The notes: generated from the sequence alone by a model not told the origin. A stretch of 64,000 nt of DNA from Psychrobacter sp. UBA6766 (GCF_002453355.1 NZ_DKGQ01000033.1:33224-97223), one strand, 5' to 3'; shown: positions 1 to 8,733, counted from the first letter of the stretch. A program made the numbers and translations.

Positions 1-43
1 ACCAGCGAGCCTGATTTTAATCATTGAAATATGTGGTGCCCTT

Positions 44-898
44 ATGAGTAATTTAAAATCAGATAGCGTCATTGCCTGCTTAGACTGTCCGAACTATGTG
101 CAAGCTGTTTTGGATGCCAGTATGTGGGCCGCAACCCGTCTGCAAGCGCCGATTGGCCTGCTCCATTCTGTACCAAGCTTACAACAAAAAGCCGCCGTTG
201 ATTATTCAGGTTGCCTCAATGTTGATGATGAAAATATCTTGTTAGACCAATTCACGGCAAAAGAGCATTTGAGTAATAGTGAGCTAAAAGCCCAAGGTAA
301 ACTGCTGCTACATCAAGCCAGCACTTACTGCGAGCAGCAACGCCATAAGCTTAAAACCTATACCCTACATCGGCATGAAAGTCTAAATGAAAGTATCGAT
401 TACGTCGATGATAAGGCACAATTAATCGTCATCGGTCATCATGTCACCTGCAAATCCACCTTGAGCCAGCTTATTCGTTTAAGCCACTGCCCCATTTTGG
501 TGACTCATGCAGCATTTTCACCCCCAACAACGGCACTATTTGCTTTTGATAATAGCCCCACCTCGCATAAATTACTCAATTGGCTTTGCAAAACACCACT
601 TGTTCGCGCGTTGACCGTCCATATCGTCATGGTTGGTAAAGAAAATTCAGAAAACTGCGATGCGTTACGGGAAGCCTATGCTCGCCTTAAGCAAGCGGGT
701 ATCAAATGTAAAAAGGCTTTACTTGATTGCCGCGATGTAACGGCCGCCTTAAACTATTATCAAAGCAAGAACGATATTGGGCTGCTGATGACGGGTGCTT
801 TTGGTCAACCGCGTTTGCTTGAGCTGCTAAAAGGTAGTGAAACCAAAAAACTGCTCGGTAGTACTAAAACCCCGTATTTACTCTTTCCCAAAGCTTAA
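44..898 (+). CDS. Tandem-domain universal stress protein (UspA family)
   Basis: 284 residues made of two UspA-like halves, about residues 7-155 and 160-284. The second half ends in a recognisable Usp nucleotide-loop pattern (GAFGQPRLLELLKGS, then LLGSTKTPYLLF). The first half has a degenerate loop (GHHVTCKSTLSQLI), so ATP binding there is doubtful. Cytoplasmic proteins of this family are linked to stress survival; the specific role is unknown. The frame is open back to the left edge, but the ATG at 44 starts a normal Usp N-terminus (residues 8-12, SVIAC). Another frame shows a stop at 25-27 that could close an upstream gene. No clear Shine-Dalgarno sequence precedes the ATG. Confidence 0.85.
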   Translation: MSNLKSDSVIACLDCPNYVQAVLDASMWAATRLQAPIGLLHSVPSLQQKAAVDYSGCLNVDDENILLDQFTAKEHLSNSELKAQGKLLLHQASTYCEQQRHKLKTYTLHRHESLNESIDYVDDKAQLIVIGHHVTCKSTLSQLIRLSHCPILVTHAAFSPPTTALFAFDNSPTSHKLLNWLCKTPLVRALTVHIVMVGKENSENCDALREAYARLKQAGIKCKKALLDCRDVTAALNYYQSKNDIGLLMTGAFGQPRLLELLKGSETKKLLGSTKTPYLLFPKA

Positions 899-1251
899 AG
901 CCGCTTGTTTATTTGAATACTGAGGCGAAATTTTAAGCACTATTATCATTAATAGCGTTTTTCATGCAGTATTTTTAAAAATATAACTCACTTAATTCTG
1001 TGCCATCTTTACCTGTTTTTCTCCCAGTTTCTCTTATCAAGTTGTCACATGAAATAAAGTGATGGCCTCCCCAAGTGCTTAAAAAGTTGGTTATAATAAA
1101 GTGTTCATTTACTCAACGTTAAAGGTTAATCACACTGACTGATATCAATAAAAGCAATGTCATCATGGCGATATAAGCAGTGTTCTTTGTCATTATCATG
1201 GGTATTTTTAAGCTGATGCGTGCAGACCTACCAACCCCCCTTGAGTAGGTT
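899..1251. other. Non-coding spacer upstream of the glnK promoter
   Basis: AT-rich stretch without a convincing reading frame. It carries an inverted repeat ACCTAC/GTAGGT (about 1227-1250) just before the sigma-54-like element. I could not find a clean NtrC enhancer pair by eye, although an NtrC-dependent promoter would be expected to have one here. Confidence 0.4.
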
Positions 1252-1267
1252 TGGCACAATTCTTGAA
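1252..1267 (+). promoter_or_regulatory. Sigma-54 (-24/-12) type promoter of glnK
   Basis: TGGCAC, five bases, then TTGAA matches the -24/-12 consensus (TGGCAC-N5-TTGCW) except for A in place of C at the -12 dinucleotide. It lies about 85 bases before the glnK start. glnK-amtB operons are classically driven by RpoN with NtrC under nitrogen limitation, so position and sequence agree. Assignment is by pattern only. Confidence 0.6.
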
Positions 1268-1350
1268 CTACTCACTGTAATCCTGACAATAATATGAGCG
1301 AGCAAATTGCCTCTATTAACCTGTGACATCATCTATATAAGGATTTTTTT

Positions 1351-1689
1351 ATGAAGCTAATCACTGCGATCTTAAAACCGTTTAAGCTCGATGATGTGCG
1401 TGAAGCGCTTTCTGACATCGGTGTAAAAGGCGTCACCGTCACCGAAGTCAAAGGTTTTGGTCGTCAAAAAGGTCATACTGAGCTTTATCGCGGTGCCGAG
1501 TATGTGGTGGACTTTTTACCTAAAGTAAAAGTCGAAGTGGCAGTTATGGATGAGATGGTTGAGCCTGCTATCGAAGCCATTACGCGTATTGCCAGTACTG
1601 GCAAAATTGGCGACGGCAAGATATTTGTGACCAATCTTGAGCAAGTCATTCGTATTCGTACGGGTGAGACAGGTCCTGACGCTATTTAA
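1351..1689 (+). CDS. glnK: Nitrogen regulatory PII protein GlnK
   Basis: 112 residues, the normal PII length. It has the PII N-terminus (MKLITAILKPFKLDDVREAL), a T-loop with Tyr51 in the context LYRGAEYVVDF, the usual uridylylation target, and the C-terminal signature TGKIGDGKIFV. PII trimers sense ATP/ADP and 2-oxoglutarate and control AmtB, NtrB and GlnE. A ribosome binding site (AAGGA) precedes the ATG. The sigma-54-type promoter upstream and the amtB remnant about 80 bases downstream identify it as the GlnK rather than the GlnB paralogue. The gene looks intact while its usual partner is destroyed. Confidence 0.93.
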   Translation: MKLITAILKPFKLDDVREALSDIGVKGVTVTEVKGFGRQKGHTELYRGAEYVVDFLPKVKVEVAVMDEMVEPAIEAITRIASTGKIGDGKIFVTNLEQVIRIRTGETGPDAI

Positions 1690-1769
1690 TAGTTAAGTGC
1701 TAGAGCGCCTATAAACACTGATTTATGGGTCATCTCGATCATTGTACTGCATATATTCAAGGGGGAATT

Positions 1770-2056
1770 AACACGCAACACCAAATTTTTGAACTCCAGT
1801 ACGCGCTAGATACGTTTTACTTCTTAACCTATGAGACCTAGTCATATGGATAGCCGTCGGCTTTAGCATGCTAGAAGCAGGACTGGTACGCTCAAATTCG
1901 GTGCACGGCGTGGCGGGCTTATTCGGTCTGCCGCTAGTCCCTTTGACTAATCTAGGTGCTATCTTGCTAGGTCTGCGTATCTGAGAAGAAGAAGAATATC
2001 AGGGAGCAGACATTGCTGAATGTGGTATGGAAGCGTATCCAAAATTTATAAGGTAA
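1770..2056 (+). pseudogene. amtB: Decayed ammonium transporter remnant (amtB)
   Basis: Translation gives disconnected AmtB pieces. Codons from 1770 read an AmtB N-terminal region (ELQYALDTFYFLT) and then hit a stop at 1839. A shifted frame from 1838 reads LVIWIAVGFSMLEAGLVRS, the conserved first membrane segments. This jumps directly to VHGVAGLFGLP, normally near the end of the protein, then GAILLGLRI, a TGA at 1982-1984, and an AmtB C-terminus (EEEEYQGADIAECGMEAYP). So there is one frameshift, at least one large internal deletion (most of the roughly 400-residue transporter is gone) and one in-frame stop. It sits in the normal glnK-amtB order and cannot make a transporter. Confidence 0.9.
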
Positions 2057-2071
2057 AAATATCTAAGATGG

Positions 2072-2106
2072 TTTTATTGTTGATCGGCTAGTCACCAACA
2101 ATAAAA
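2072..2106. repeat. Inverted repeat after the amtB remnant
   Basis: TTTTATTGTTG at 2072-2082 is perfectly complementary to CAACAATAAAA at 2096-2106. There is no following run of T on either strand, so it is not a standard terminator. It may be a hairpin at the end of the original glnK-amtB transcript or a small repeat. Confidence 0.5.
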
Positions 2107-2143
2107 TGCCTGTTAATAAAAGTCTATTCCACTAAATTCCATT

Positions 2144-2182
2144 AAAAATCCCACATCACCTCTCGGTCATGTGGGATTTTTT
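2144..2182. terminator. Bidirectional rho-independent terminator
   Basis: AAAAATCCCACAT, a loop, then ATGTGGGATTTTTT forms a strong stem with an A run on one side and a T run on the other. It separates the glnK/amtB unit from the convergent DUF2147 gene. Confidence 0.85.
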
Positions 2183-2268
2183 ATTTTTATACTTTATATG
2201 ATATTTAGTTCAAAGTCAGAAGTAACTTTTATTCAGAACCAATTTTTATAAAGCAGCGCTATACCAGC

Positions 2269-2652
2269 TTATTTCTTTTGCCACGTTTGGCTACGTGAGA
2301 ATGGGCCAATATAGCCTTTTAGTTTTAAGGTATTGCCGCTTAGGTTAGCCGTCATACGGTAATCTTTACCTTTTTCAGGGTCAGTAATTGTACCACCACT
2401 ATATTTACCACCACCGTCAGCTTTTAAACCTTTGATGATAGTCGTGCCAATATGCTTCTTACCTTTGGCTGAGTTGGTATCGATAAGCTTACCCGTCAAT
2501 ACACCATTTGATTCAGTGATTTTAACCAAACCTTTTGGTTGACCTTCATCATAAGTCTGCCAAGTAGTGTTGTGTAATGGGTCAGCGGCGAATGCCATAC
2601 TTGCCATGGTAATACCAGCAACTGCTAAAGTGGTCTTTGCAAATAATTTCAT
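2269..2652 (-). CDS. DUF2147 family exported protein
   Basis: 127 residues with a clear Sec signal peptide ending at AMAFA-AD (cleavage near residue 22). The mature part resembles DUF2147 proteins: a short beta-rich domain with WQTYDEGQPKGLVKI near the start and a C-terminal GPFSRSQTWQK motif. The family is periplasmic and of unknown function. A 17-bp palindrome (AGAAAC-N5-GTTTCT, 2682-2698) lies about 30 bases upstream of the start. Monocistronic, convergent with the glnK unit. Confidence 0.8.
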   Translation of the reverse strand: MKLFAKTTLAVAGITMASMAFAADPLHNTTWQTYDEGQPKGLVKITESNGVLTGKLIDTNSAKGKKHIGTTIIKGLKADGGGKYSGGTITDPEKGKDYRMTANLSGNTLKLKGYIGPFSRSQTWQKK

Positions 2653-2926
2653 AAATTGACTCCCTTCATTTAATGATTACTAGAAACGGTGTGTTTCTGA
2701 TATCCGAGGCTTATCCTTTTATCAACAATATTTTATTTGAAGCGCTATGGTTCTATACTGGTTTTAAGTTAGTCGCCTACATTAATACTCAATTAATGAG
2801 TAGCTTTACATAAAATATTCGATCGACACAAGCGATGTCTTGACTCATTATAAGCGATTTTAAGATTTTGCCTAGTAATTTTTTTATAGTTTATTATTTC
2901 TCTAAAACCAAAAGCATATCAACCAG

Positions 2927-3190
2927 TTACAGGAACGGATTGTCTATAATTTTGCCCGATTGGTCATCTTTTTCTTTTGACTTATCATCATTATTACTAT
3001 ATTGGTTTCGATTTTTAAATGCCAGCATAATTTTACTGGTGAGCTCATGTAGCTGCTGTGCTTGCTCATATCCCGTCTCATCAAATACCAGATTAATGTC
3101 CCCATAAATAATTATTTTGTCTTCTTGATTTTCGATTATAAGCTCACCAATTTGCATACTTTCATGATTATTCATAAAGGGTTCAATCAT
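2927..3190 (-). CDS. Small hypothetical protein
   Basis: 87 residues, acidic N-terminal two thirds followed by a hydrophilic, Asp/Lys-rich tail (residues 60-80). No signal peptide or membrane segment, and no family recognised. A perfect AGGAGG lies five bases before the ATG, the best argument that it is real. Residues 25-58 could form a beta hairpin plus a helix (DETGYEQAQQLHELTSKIML). Confidence 0.6.
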   Translation of the reverse strand: MIEPFMNNHESMQIGELIIENQEDKIIIYGDINLVFDETGYEQAQQLHELTSKIMLAFKNRNQYSNNDDKSKEKDDQSGKIIDNPFL

Positions 3191-3264
3191 TCGAGCCTCC
3201 TCTACTGTAACAATACCTTACGTGGATTTGCAATGCTGTGGGGATTCAGTTTCCTTTAAATGAC

Positions 3265-4173
3265 TTATGCTCTTAATTGTGCCACGAGCCATTCAATGAT
3301 AGCTAGCACAAATATCATCCAAGTGGGCTCTTCTGGAGAACTTTCTGGTAAATCTGAACTTTCTCCTGCCTTCAAAGGTAAATCGAACGCGCGCGCTTTG
3401 GTTTGAGCGTCAAGAATCGGTAAAACATCAATGCCAATCTTAGCCGTTAATTCATCAAGACTAATCACTTCTATACGCTCTGACTCATCATTGGGTGCAT
3501 AATACACCCCTGCTTGGTTACTCGCTGGGATATATACTGCTTTAAAAAAGTGACTTGGCACCAGTACGCGATTCGCCAATTGCTTGGTTTTTTTGTTGGT
3601 AAATGCCACCCCTGTGATGGTGTAAACCTCGCCATATTGCTGGGTTAAATAGCGTGTAGCAGACTCAATATTACGCCAAATATAGCGATTATTACGCGGC
3701 GATTGCGGTGCGATATTGGCGAGGCTAAAGCTATCGTATTGTTGGCTGCGATTGGCCATATTGCCATTAGGCGCTAAATGGCCGCGATCGTAGCCGGAGC
3801 CTGAATAATCAGACAACTTGGCGCGCATAGATTTTGGTAGGCGGCTTTCTTCGTGAAAGTTGTCTTCACGGTCGATTTGTTTGGCTTGCTGCAAGCGCTT
3901 ACGGTCGAGATGTTCTGCTGACCACAGCGGTGTGCGCGATACGCCTGAGTACATGACGGCAAAACCGTCCATGCATAGCGATTGGGTGTTATTTTTTAGC
4001 TTAGGATTGGTGAACTCAGGATAGATACCACCATAGAAAGACTGACTACATTGACTAAGGTCATCCGCGTGAGCAGAGGTGATGCCTACTATGACAGTGA
4101 ACATTGTCGTTATGAAGCTATTTTTAACGCTCGTTTTATTTTTAAAAAAACTTATCATGCCACTCTCAACCAT
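3265..4173 (-). CDS. Exported DNA/RNA non-specific endonuclease with a C-terminal hydrophobic tail
   Basis: 302 residues from the first ATG; an alternative ATG at 4158 (residue 6) has a plausible GAG Shine-Dalgarno. A signal peptide ends near residue 36 (TSAHA-DD). The DRGH motif of the beta-beta-alpha-metal (NucA/Nuc1) nucleases is at residues 129-132, followed by the Asn-rich NNRYIWRNIE segment (161-170) that supplies the metal ligand and helix. After the nuclease domain comes an acidic linker and a hydrophobic end (about 284-300, WMIFVLAIIEWLV), so the enzyme may be anchored in a membrane rather than released. Substrate would be extracytoplasmic DNA or RNA. Confidence 0.85.
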   Translation of the reverse strand: MVESGMISFFKNKTSVKNSFITTMFTVIVGITSAHADDLSQCSQSFYGGIYPEFTNPKLKNNTQSLCMDGFAVMYSGVSRTPLWSAEHLDRKRLQQAKQIDREDNFHEESRLPKSMRAKLSDYSGSGYDRGHLAPNGNMANRSQQYDSFSLANIAPQSPRNNRYIWRNIESATRYLTQQYGEVYTITGVAFTNKKTKQLANRVLVPSHFFKAVYIPASNQAGVYYAPNDESERIEVISLDELTAKIGIDVLPILDAQTKARAFDLPLKAGESSDLPESSPEEPTWMIFVLAIIEWLVAQLRA

Positions 4174-4316
4174 CTGTGCCGACCATTACGTAGACGCTAT
4201 CCTAGCAGGCAGTTAGCAATAAAGAAAGATATGGCGCAGGCCGTGACATTTTAAATGCTATCCGCTATACTTAGCCAGTCAAAAATCAGCAGCGTCCGAA
4301 AACGCTCTGTCTAAAC

Positions 4317-4407
4317 GGTGAAGTGGGTGAGTGGCTGAAACCGCACGCCTGGAAAGTGTGTATACGTTCATAGCGTATCGAGGGTTCGAATCCCTCCTTC
4401 ACCGCCA
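4317..4407 (+). tRNA. tRNA-Ser (GGA anticodon)
   Basis: Class II tRNA of 91 nt including an encoded CCA. The acceptor stem GGTGAAG pairs with CTTCACC, the anticodon GGA is at 4351-4353 in loop CTGGAAA, the variable arm is long as expected for serine, and the T-loop reads GGTTCGAATCC. Decodes UCC/UCU. Confidence 0.96.
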
Positions 4408-4785
4408 ATCTTATCTGCTTAATCAAAGCCTCCCGTATTCCTCTCTTGTCCTACCACATTCTAAATACCTATAAAATCCTTTAAAAAACAGAGCCTAAAG
4501 CTTATATTTGACCTTTTAAATGCTAGTCAATTGAGACAACCAAAACATCAATGCTAATAGCATGGCTAATAATACTGGCGGCGTTATCAGTAGACCGATC
4601 TTTATATATTGACTCCTACTGATTTTATAGTTTTTTTCTGCCAATACATGCAGCCATAACAACCATGATAACGACGCCAAATTTCTGATAGGCGTGAATT
4701 TCGGACCTAATTCATTGTCAATGACCTTGGCATTAATCTTTAGCTTTCGAATAGCAGTTAAAATTTGGCATTATTAGCGGCATCC
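4408..4785. other. Gene-free spacer holding an arsB stump
   Basis: No intact gene. The part at 4516-4737 is a degraded arsB 3' end on the minus strand, listed separately. The remainder (4408-4515 and 4738-4785) shows no recognisable structure. Confidence 0.7.
4516..4737 (-). pseudogene. arsB: C-terminal remnant of arsenite efflux pump ArsB
   Basis: Reading the minus strand gives about 73 codons that match the end of ArsB: VIDNELGPKFTPI, then LLWLHVLAEK, then QYIKIGLLITPPVLLAML, and a natural stop at 4516-4518. The conserved NxLGPKxTPIG loop and the last membrane segment are visible. Everything upstream, most of a roughly 430-residue pump, is missing, and the frame meets a stop a few codons before the homology. 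It follows arsC directly, so it is the remains of an arsC-arsB pair. Confidence 0.85.
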
Positions 4786-5193
4786 TTATCCTTTAATATG
4801 CCTTACCACTTCTCCATTCTCTTTAGTGAAACTATCTACTGGATTGTCCAATAATTCAAACACTCGCTCTACCGGTCGGCACAGCGCAGCGCCTTTATCG
4901 GTAACAACAATAGGACGATTGATTAAAATGGGGTGCGCTATCATAGCATCAATCAATTGCTCATCAGTTAGTGCTGCATTGTCTAAGTTAAGTTCTGTAT
5001 AAATATCCTCCTTACTACGTAATAGCTCGCGTGGGGTAATATTCATCAATGCCAATAGCTCGGTTAAGTAACCACGAGATGGCGGTGTTTTTAAATATTC
5101 CACCACCTCGGGCTTCTCACCTGAGGCCTGCATGATGGCGAGGGTATTACGCGAAGAGCTGCATTTAGGGTTGTGAAGAATCGTTGGAATCAT
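4786..5193 (-). CDS. arsC: Arsenate reductase ArsC (glutaredoxin-dependent type)
   Basis: 135 residues from the ATG at 5193. A longer frame to 5247 adds 18 unlikely residues, and AGAGGAAG lies just before the inner ATG. Hallmarks are the catalytic cysteine in HNPKCSSSRNT (Cys11), and later HPILINRPIVV and CRPVERVFELL, the arginine-bearing motifs of the E. coli-type ArsC fold. The enzyme reduces arsenate to arsenite, which then needs export. The neighbouring arsB is only a stump, so this copy either works with another pump or is a relic; ArsC-like proteins (YffB/ArsC family) can also have other roles. Confidence 0.88.
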   Translation of the reverse strand: MIPTILHNPKCSSSRNTLAIMQASGEKPEVVEYLKTPPSRGYLTELLALMNITPRELLRSKEDIYTELNLDNAALTDEQLIDAMIAHPILINRPIVVTDKGAALCRPVERVFELLDNPVDSFTKENGEVVRHIKG

Positions 5194-5330
5194 AAGGTCT
5201 TCCTCTCTTAGAATTGAAGGGCTCAGTTTAGTTCGAATTGATATCATTAAATAAAAATATAATTAGACAAACTTTCAAATAAATAGGCGTTCAATTGAAA
5301 AAATCGCCTTTACATCATAAAAGCGAAACT

Positions 5331-6125
5331 ATGGCAAAAAAATTACTCACTATATCGCGAGTGGTATTGGTTAGTGCTGGTACCGTTATCGCGATTGATT
5401 GCGCCGTGTTAATGGCAGTTGGCAAAATTAACTTTGGCACTGTGGTCCCTTTCTTATTGGGCAGCGCCTTTGTCGCTCATGGGATATTTTGGCACGCCAT
5501 TCGTAAGTTTACTAGTCAAAACCCTTTTCGAAATCGTCTTTGGTATGCACTATGGCTGCTATTCTTTATCTGGCTTATGAGCTTTGCTCTGTTCGTTTTT
5601 TCATTGCAGCAGCAAATTAAGCAGAGCGCGCAGCCTGTCCCTGATGTCGCTGCAGTTATCGTATTAGGGTCAGGAACGGTCGAAGGAAAGCCGACACCGA
5701 CGCTTGCTAAGCGTTTAGATACGGCCGCGCCACTGATTAAATCACAACCAAAAGCTTTAGCGCTGACCAGTGGTGGAATCGGTATTGGACAGACGCACAG
5801 TGAAGCGAATATTATGGCGAGCTATTTACATGAGGCACATGGCATTGCCTTTGAGCACATTTTGCAAGAAGGTAAAAGCACCAGTACTGCTGAAAACTTA
5901 ATCAATAGCCAAGTAATATTGGAGACGAAAGGTGTTTCTATCAAAGCACCGGTTGCTATTGTAACCAGTGATTTTCATACCATTCGCGCCGCGGCCATAG
6001 CTAGGCATCAAGGCTATCAGCAGCCCATTATGCTCGCCAGCCCTACGCCGCTATCAATTCGCTATAACGCGTGGTTTCGTGAATATTTTGCCTTTGCTAG
6101 TGGCTGGCTCTTAGGTGAATACTAG
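5331..6125 (+). CDS. DUF218 (YdcF/ElyC/SanA-like) membrane protein
   Basis: 264 residues from the ATG at 5331; the frame opens at a TTG at 5295. Three or four hydrophobic segments occupy the first 110 residues. A DUF218 domain follows, with AAVIVLGSGTVEGKPTPTLA, then LTSGGIGIGQTHSEA, then VTSDFHTIRAAAIA, the usual order of motifs. Members act at the cell envelope (ElyC, SanA and others in peptidoglycan or barrier integrity). The exact reaction is unknown. Divergent from arsC, with a 137-bp gap. Confidence 0.8.
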   Translation: MAKKLLTISRVVLVSAGTVIAIDCAVLMAVGKINFGTVVPFLLGSAFVAHGIFWHAIRKFTSQNPFRNRLWYALWLLFFIWLMSFALFVFSLQQQIKQSAQPVPDVAAVIVLGSGTVEGKPTPTLAKRLDTAAPLIKSQPKALALTSGGIGIGQTHSEANIMASYLHEAHGIAFEHILQEGKSTSTAENLINSQVILETKGVSIKAPVAIVTSDFHTIRAAAIARHQGYQQPIMLASPTPLSIRYNAWFREYFAFASGWLLGEY

Positions 6126-6228
6126 TTATAAAAGCCATCAATAAGGTAAATTGGCAAATAACGTGGACCTTTAACTTAGACCTTTAATACAAATAATAAC
6201 CACAATCTCTTTCACAAATATAATAACA

Positions 6229-7692
6229 ATGGACTTCTCTATGCTCGTCGATATTTTATTAATCATTCATTTTATCTTACTGGTACTGATATCTTTGCGC
6301 GTCCTTGCACGCCATGATTTAACAGCGCCGGCGCGTTTGGCTTGGATGGTCATATTGTTCGTTTTGCCTTATTTTGGCGTGTTGGTTTATTGGATGTTCG
6401 GCGAGGTGCATTTGGGGCGCGACTTCACGCGTAAACGTGAGGAAATCATTGAGAAACTACGTCAGCATCGACCAGAGGTGCTTGGTAGTGAGACAGCTTT
6501 ACTACATGCAGTGAAGCCTGAATACCGAGCAGCGTTTGATTATTCGGCAAAAGCCACCGGCTTTCAGACCACGGTGGGCAATCGTGCCGAGCTAATGGCA
6601 GATGCGGCTGAGACGCGCAAACGTATGATTGCTGATTTTGATGCGGCGACCGATCATATCCATGTGCTGTATTATATTTGGTTGGCTGATGACATGGGGA
6701 TGGCTACCGCCCAAGCACTCATTCGGGCAGCAAAGCGCGGCGTTACCTGCCGAGCGATGGTCGATGGCATGGGCTCGCGTAAGATAGTTGGCTCAAAGAT
6801 ATGGCAAGAAATGAAGGAAGCTGGCGTGCAAGTTAGTGTCGCGCTGCCGTTGACTAATGTCTTAAAGGTGCTGCTATTTAGTCGTATTGATTTGCGCAAT
6901 CACCGCAAGATTACCGTGATTGATGGCAAAATTGGCTATTCTGGAAGCCGTAACTGCGCCGACCCTGAGTTTCGCGTGAAGGCAAAATACGCCCCTTGGA
7001 TCGACATCATGCTGCGCATCGAAGGACCCATCGTGGCGCAAAATCAAATGCTATTTGCCAGCGATTGGTTGACTGAGAATCCCGTCACGCCGCTCGATAG
7101 CTTTCCTTATTCGTCAGATTTACAACCAAATCTGCTGCCCAATAGTTTTGCCGCTCAAGTTTTCTCTGATGGTCCGACCCAGGCCCACGGCACCACACCG
7201 CAGTTTTTAGGTGCCTTAATTAGTCAAGCTCAGCATACGCTGATCATTTCTACACCTTATTTTGTGCCAGATTACTCACTGGTTAGCATTCTATGTGCGA
7301 CAGCCTATCGCGGGGTTGACGTTACAATGATTTTTCCGAAGAAAAACGACTCCTTTATCGTTGCTGCGACCAGTCACAGTTATTATTGGGAATTGCTCGA
7401 GGCTGGCGTAAAAATCTACGAGTATAAGCCGGGGTTGCTACACGCCAAAACCCTGACCGTCGATGGTGAAATCAGTTTGATTGGTTCAACCAATTTGGAT
7501 TTACGTAGTTTTCATTTGAATTATGAAAATAATATCGTCTTTAGCGACAATAAGCTAACTGCAGATATTATGGAGCGCCAATATCAGTATATCGCTGACT
7601 CAGATGAGGTTACGCGTGAAGAAGTGAAAAACTGGCCGCTACCTTATCGAATTTGGAACAATATTATTGCCACGATGGGACCTATTTTATAA
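6229..7692 (+). CDS. cls: Cardiolipin synthase (phospholipase D family)
   Basis: 487 residues. N-terminal membrane region (PLDc_N, about 1-60) followed by two HKD catalytic motifs: H225-x-K227-x4-D232 in NHRKITVIDG and H405-x-K407-x4-D412 in LLHAKTLTVDG, each followed by the usual GSxN (GSRN, GSTN). It condenses phosphatidylglycerol molecules to cardiolipin at the inner membrane. The start at 6229 has a weak ribosome site; a second ATG lies at codon 5. The last six bases overlap the end of the convergent methyltransferase gene. Confidence 0.9.
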   Translation: MDFSMLVDILLIIHFILLVLISLRVLARHDLTAPARLAWMVILFVLPYFGVLVYWMFGEVHLGRDFTRKREEIIEKLRQHRPEVLGSETALLHAVKPEYRAAFDYSAKATGFQTTVGNRAELMADAAETRKRMIADFDAATDHIHVLYYIWLADDMGMATAQALIRAAKRGVTCRAMVDGMGSRKIVGSKIWQEMKEAGVQVSVALPLTNVLKVLLFSRIDLRNHRKITVIDGKIGYSGSRNCADPEFRVKAKYAPWIDIMLRIEGPIVAQNQMLFASDWLTENPVTPLDSFPYSSDLQPNLLPNSFAAQVFSDGPTQAHGTTPQFLGALISQAQHTLIISTPYFVPDYSLVSILCATAYRGVDVTMIFPKKNDSFIVAATSHSYYWELLEAGVKIYEYKPGLLHAKTLTVDGEISLIGSTNLDLRSFHLNYENNIVFSDNKLTADIMERQYQYIADSDEVTREEVKNWPLPYRIWNNIIATMGPIL

Positions 7693-8631
7693 GTTGGCCC
7701 TATCTTTTTGCAAAACATAGATAACAAAATTGGCTTGCGTTTCAAAAGGCTTCACTGCCACTTCTTGTAGCAGCGCTTGTCTATTCTCGCTGCGCGCACG
7801 ATAGGCGTAAGGGGTCATGGTCATTAAATCTGCCAAATCCTCTGCGGATAAATTTAGCTCAGTACTGACGCGATGGGTCTCTAAAAGTTGAAAATAAGGC
7901 GTCAATTCGTCCAAAAACTTATCAGAATCATGCTCGCGGACGTCATCAAATAGTGCTTCACGCATCGTCGCCAAATGCCCAACATCAGGCTTAGCGATGA
8001 TGAGATAACCTTCCTCGCTTAATACCTCATGAAACGCTGCTGGCAAGATTGGGCTAAAAATACTGCTAATACCATCGACGCTGTGCGCGCGCAACGGCAA
8101 ATGCGCGGCGCTGGTAACAAGCGGATAAATGGCTGCCGACTTAGTGAAATCATCTTTAATTTCTTGATACCAAAGCTGATCCAAGGTTTTACTAGCTTTT
8201 GCCAGCTCTACAACGGCAGGTTTACTAATGTCTGCCGCAATGAGAATATCCATGCCCGTTTGCGCCATTGCCTGCGTGTAATAGCCTTCTCCGCAGCCAA
8301 TATCTAGCCAGTTAATGGGCTTATCTTTTTGGTTAGTACTAGATTTTTTTGTCGTCAGTAACGCCGCCATTTTTTGGCAAACGAGCGCTTGTAGCGACTG
8401 ATAATGACCTGCAGTTAAAAACCGCTTGCGTGCCTCGATAGATTGTCGACTGTCGCCCGGTGCCTTGGATTTTTTTTGTTGTACGGGCAACAGATTCACG
8501 TAACCCTGCCGCGCAACATCAAATGGATGGCTAATGTGCTTGGGGTTCAAACTGCCATCGCAGCGCCATGTATCGGCAGCGGGCTGCATGGGTGATTGAC
8601 AAAGGGGACAAACAAATAAGGCCACAAGCAT
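7687..8631 (-). CDS. RlmA-type rRNA guanine-N1 methyltransferase (putative)
   Basis: 314 residues from the ATG at 8631; the longer frame starts at a TTG (8667). A zinc-finger-like CPLC...C segment at the N-terminus and the HPFDVARQGYVNLLP segment typify RlmA. An AdoMet-binding region follows (WLDIGCGEGYYTQAMAQ, about residue 118) and an HSVDGISSIFSP block near 183. Family members methylate 23S rRNA near position G745/G748 (E. coli numbering). Which base is modified here is not visible. Convergent with cls. Confidence 0.82.
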   Translation of the reverse strand: MLVALFVCPLCQSPMQPAADTWRCDGSLNPKHISHPFDVARQGYVNLLPVQQKKSKAPGDSRQSIEARKRFLTAGHYQSLQALVCQKMAALLTTKKSSTNQKDKPINWLDIGCGEGYYTQAMAQTGMDILIAADISKPAVVELAKASKTLDQLWYQEIKDDFTKSAAIYPLVTSAAHLPLRAHSVDGISSIFSPILPAAFHEVLSEEGYLIIAKPDVGHLATMREALFDDVREHDSDKFLDELTPYFQLLETHRVSTELNLSAEDLADLMTMTPYAYRARSENRQALLQEVAVKPFETQANFVIYVLQKDRANL

Positions 8632-8733
8632 CTCAAAGTCATTGCAATAGGACTGGTATTTTAACAAAGTTCAGACCGGCTGCGGGATAAAAGGCGCGAT
8701 AAAAACGGAGAAGAAAACTTATAAACAAGTATT

